The translations under genes and the position numbers were made by a program. Below, in pieces: positions 61,539-64,000 of a stretch of 64,000 bases of DNA. The stretch's first letter is position 1. Every line of letters starts with the position of its first letter. This DNA is from Robiginitomaculum sp. (GTDB taxonomy: Bacteria; Pseudomonadota; Alphaproteobacteria; Caulobacterales; Maricaulaceae). The stretch is from positions 1 to 64,000 of the forward strand of contig WFTT01000043.1 in the NCBI GenBank assembly GCA_015485335.1. Direction: 5' to 3'. A model generated the notes under the pieces. It saw only the letters and a list, made by a program, of their open reading frames with translations. It searched no databases and had not been told where the DNA came from.

Positions 61539-62087
61539 ATGCGTTTTCCGAGCACGGTTCTTACTTTGCCATATTTTGTTGCCCTGTTATTTTCCTTTGG
61601 CATGGCAAGCATTGCCCACAGCCAAACCACGAACACAGAGGGTACCCGGTTTCGCCAAGTAACCCCTGCGTTTTCTGTGGCCGGCCAATTGAGCGTGGAA
61701 GACATTAAAAGAGCGGCCGCCCAAGGGTATACCCTGATCATCAACAACCGCCCGGACGGCGAAGGCGGCCCGGATCAACCGACCAGCGTCGAACTGGAAC
61801 ACGCAGCCAAAGAGGCCGGCATTGATTATCTGTATACACCATTTCGTTCCGGGCATGTTACCGAAGAGGCCTTTAACCAGACCAAAATGGTGCTGAACAA
61901 GCACGAGGGCAAAACTCTTTCTTTTTGCCGCTCAGGCACACGGGCAATTACCGTCTGGGCCATGGCCCAAAGTGCCCTGGGCAATATGCATCCCGATGAG
62001 GCCATCCAGGCCGCCCGCGAGGCGGGCTATGATCTGGGCAGACAGCGCCAGACCCTGCAAACCCTGGCCGCCGGGGAAAAACCCTGA
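61539..62087 (+). CDS. DUF442/TIGR01244-like phosphatase/sulfurtransferase-fold protein, with signal peptide
   Basis: TPAFSVAGQLSVEDIKRAAAQGYTLIINNRPDGE; FCRSGTRAITVWAM. Confidence 0.85.
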   Translation: MRFPSTVLTLPYFVALLFSFGMASIAHSQTTNTEGTRFRQVTPAFSVAGQLSVEDIKRAAAQGYTLIINNRPDGEGGPDQPTSVELEHAAKEAGIDYLYTPFRSGHVTEEAFNQTKMVLNKHEGKTLSFCRSGTRAITVWAMAQSALGNMHPDEAIQAAREAGYDLGRQRQTLQTLAAGEKP

Positions 62088-62093
62088 TTATTA

Positions 62094-62444
62094 TTAGCGA
62101 TGAATGACAATACGCGGAGACGAACAGCGCGCCGTGCGGGCCACTGGCACCTCAACAAGGCCGGCATCGTCGGTTTTTACCAAATAGCGACCACAATTCT
62201 GTCCCGCCTCATTCTCAATAACCACCGTCGCGATTTCGCCTGGGGCGCTCAGCAACACTCCCCGACCGGGCAGCGAGACCATCATAACCGGATTGTTTTT
62301 ATGAACCATTGCGCTCACTTTATGAACCACTGGCGGCGTCGTTCCGGCCAAAGCGGACGAAACCATCATCAGACTGACCCCCAGGCCGATTATCAGTCTG
62401 CATGGCCATTTGACTTGTCGTTTCACCGGATCAGTCTGTGTCAT
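62094..62444 (-). CDS. Small secreted hypothetical protein
   Basis: Signal peptide LIIGLGVSLMMVSSALA; two C-terminal-half Cys residues; Met at 62444. Confidence 0.6.
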   Translation of the reverse strand: MTQTDPVKRQVKWPCRLIIGLGVSLMMVSSALAGTTPPVVHKVSAMVHKNNPVMMVSLPGRGVLLSAPGEIATVVIENEAGQNCGRYLVKTDDAGLVEVPVARTARCSSPRIVIHR

Positions 62445-63493
62445 TTTGGAACGCACTCCCCTGTGCCTGGGGGGCAATCCGCAAGGACTGCGCCGTGGCC
62501 AATGGCACAGCACTTCGCCGTGGCTGGCAAAGGGGTGGCACATTGAGCCCTACAAAATCCACATCGGCCTGGTGGCAGGATCTGGCGCTGGAACGAGGCG
62601 GCTTGCGGGCCGTTAAAACCGGGGCACTGATCCCGTTTTCCCTGGACAACCTGATTGCGGTAATGCGCGGCTTTGCCAATTACACCGCCACACAGGGGCT
62701 GCGTCTGGGCGCTCGGTTTGGACCGATACGCCCTGTGCGCATTGCCTTTACCCCGCACCAGCCCCAACCATGGCATTTGATCTGGTCGGTTTTGCATGTG
62801 GCCGGAGGCAAGATTGTCAGTGATCTGAACACCGCCGATGCGATCTTTTATTTTGAAGACACTACCACGCGTGATGCCAGCCCCCTGCAGGCGTTTTCTT
62901 CCACACCACAAAGCCTGCGCCAGATTAATTGTGCCTGTCTGGATGTATCCAAATCAAAGGTGGGGCGGGTATTTGAAGAGGTGTTTGGCTATCCCCTCAG
63001 CCTGGATCCCACCAGCTGGCATGGACCGGCCGTAGAAAAATCAGAACGCAACGGTGCCCATGACGGGCGTATCATAACCTGTCCAGCAGAGCGCAAAGAC
63101 GGCATGGTGTACGAGCATGTGATCGATAATTCAGACAATGGCCGTTTTGTCGAGGATTATCGCAGCCCCACCATCGGTGGTAAAATAGCGCTGGTTTATA
63201 TCAAACAGCGATCAATGAATTATCGCTTTGCCAATACCAATGACCGGGTTTTGCTGAGGCGACCGGAACAGATTTTCTCTGCGCAAGAGCGCGAAAACCT
63301 GGCACAGTTCTGCAAGGCCATGGATCTGGACTGGGGCGGCATTGATGTGTTGCGCGACCGGCAAAGCGGGCGTTTATATGTGGTCGATGTCAATAAAACC
63401 GATATGGGTCCGCCCACGGCGCTGGCCCTGATTGATCAGGTGCGCTCTGTGCGACTATTATCACGGGCCTTTCGGGAGTATATGCACTCCTGA
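62438..63493 (+). CDS. Hypothetical protein with ATP-grasp-like C-terminus
   Basis: AMDLDWGGIDVLRDRQSGRLYVVDVNKTDMGPPTALALIDQ; true start uncertain (possibly TTG near 62543). Confidence 0.65.
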   Translation: MSFWNALPCAWGAIRKDCAVANGTALRRGWQRGGTLSPTKSTSAWWQDLALERGGLRAVKTGALIPFSLDNLIAVMRGFANYTATQGLRLGARFGPIRPVRIAFTPHQPQPWHLIWSVLHVAGGKIVSDLNTADAIFYFEDTTTRDASPLQAFSSTPQSLRQINCACLDVSKSKVGRVFEEVFGYPLSLDPTSWHGPAVEKSERNGAHDGRIITCPAERKDGMVYEHVIDNSDNGRFVEDYRSPTIGGKIALVYIKQRSMNYRFANTNDRVLLRRPEQIFSAQERENLAQFCKAMDLDWGGIDVLRDRQSGRLYVVDVNKTDMGPPTALALIDQVRSVRLLSRAFREYMHS

Positions 63494-63511
63494 ACCTGCA
63501 GATGGAGCCCC

Positions 63512-64000
63512 ATGGCCAGCCCAATCCCCTATATTCGCGAATTTGATCCCGATTATGGCAATCTGGTCCGGATCTCTGCCAATGTACGCCGCCTGACGGC
63601 CCATAACCCCAGCCCGTTTTCCGGCTGGGGCACCAATGTCTATGTCATCGGCCAGAATGCGGTAGATCTGATTGACCCCGGTCCGGATACAGATGCGCAT
63701 TTTGACACGCTGATCAAGACACTGGGCACAGAAACAATACGCCGCATTTTTGTAACCCATCATCATCTTGATCATTCGCCCATGGCTAATCGCCTGGCGG
63801 CGCATTTTGGCTGTCAGACCTATGGGTATGGCTGCCCCAAAACGCACCTGGCGCCGGGCGGGGTACAAATGGAGGCCGGCGATGATGATGCCTTTACCCC
63901 CGCCATCAAGGTACACGATGGGGAGATTTTTCAAGGCGACGGATGGAGCCTGGAGGCCATTCACACCCCCGGCCATACCTCCAATCATATGTGTTATGCG
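63512..64000 (+). CDS. MBL-fold metallo-hydrolase (truncated by window end)
   Basis: Open reading frame to window edge; NVYVIGQNAVDLIDPGP, FVTHHHLDHSP, IHTPGHTSNHMCYA. Confidence 0.9.
   Translation, partial: MASPIPYIREFDPDYGNLVRISANVRRLTAHNPSPFSGWGTNVYVIGQNAVDLIDPGPDTDAHFDTLIKTLGTETIRRIFVTHHHLDHSPMANRLAAHFGCQTYGYGCPKTHLAPGGVQMEAGDDDAFTPAIKVHDGEIFQGDGWSLEAIHTPGHTSNHMCYA

Noticed and set aside
1-64000. CRISPR arrays, retrons, toxin-antitoxin or other defence systems
   Set aside because: No regularly spaced repeats, reverse transcriptase, restriction, or toxin-antitoxin-like gene pairs recognised in the window

Overview
This 64 kb window looks like ordinary chromosome from an alphaproteobacterium. 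The call rests on gene content and order: rph-hrcA-grpE, dnaKJ, the large NAD-glutamate dehydrogenase, aroK-aroB-CorC, ftsK-lolA, and large TonB-dependent receptors. I see no rRNA, tRNA, CRISPR array, prophage or transposase. The left part (0.3-8.5 kb, minus strand) is a compact run of genes: ICMT-like methyltransferase, fused two-domain peptide ABC ATPase, YbdK-like carboxylate-amine ligase, N-formylglutamate amidohydrolase, Ntn-type acylase, thioesterase and Fe-alcohol dehydrogenase. The middle is mostly housekeeping, with a methionine gamma-lyase/Lrp/deaminase group. The most accessory-looking stretch is about 46-61.3 kb. It holds two large TonB-dependent receptors, a TPR-Asp/Asn beta-hydroxylase, a small Cys-motif lipoprotein, two divergent paralogues of an unnamed secreted protein family, and an oppA/oppB/oppC peptide importer with no local ATPase. 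Other points of interest are an alkB-adhC gene pair separated by 1 nt, a candidate gluzincin-like secreted protein, a compound 16/17-bp inverted repeat around a terminator, a candidate sRNA between lolA and xth, RpoH-like promoters at dnaK and hrcA, two unlisted small membrane ORFs, and REP/BIME-like palindromes. All assignments were made by reading the translations. No database search was run, and I found no convincing wholly new defence or mobile system.
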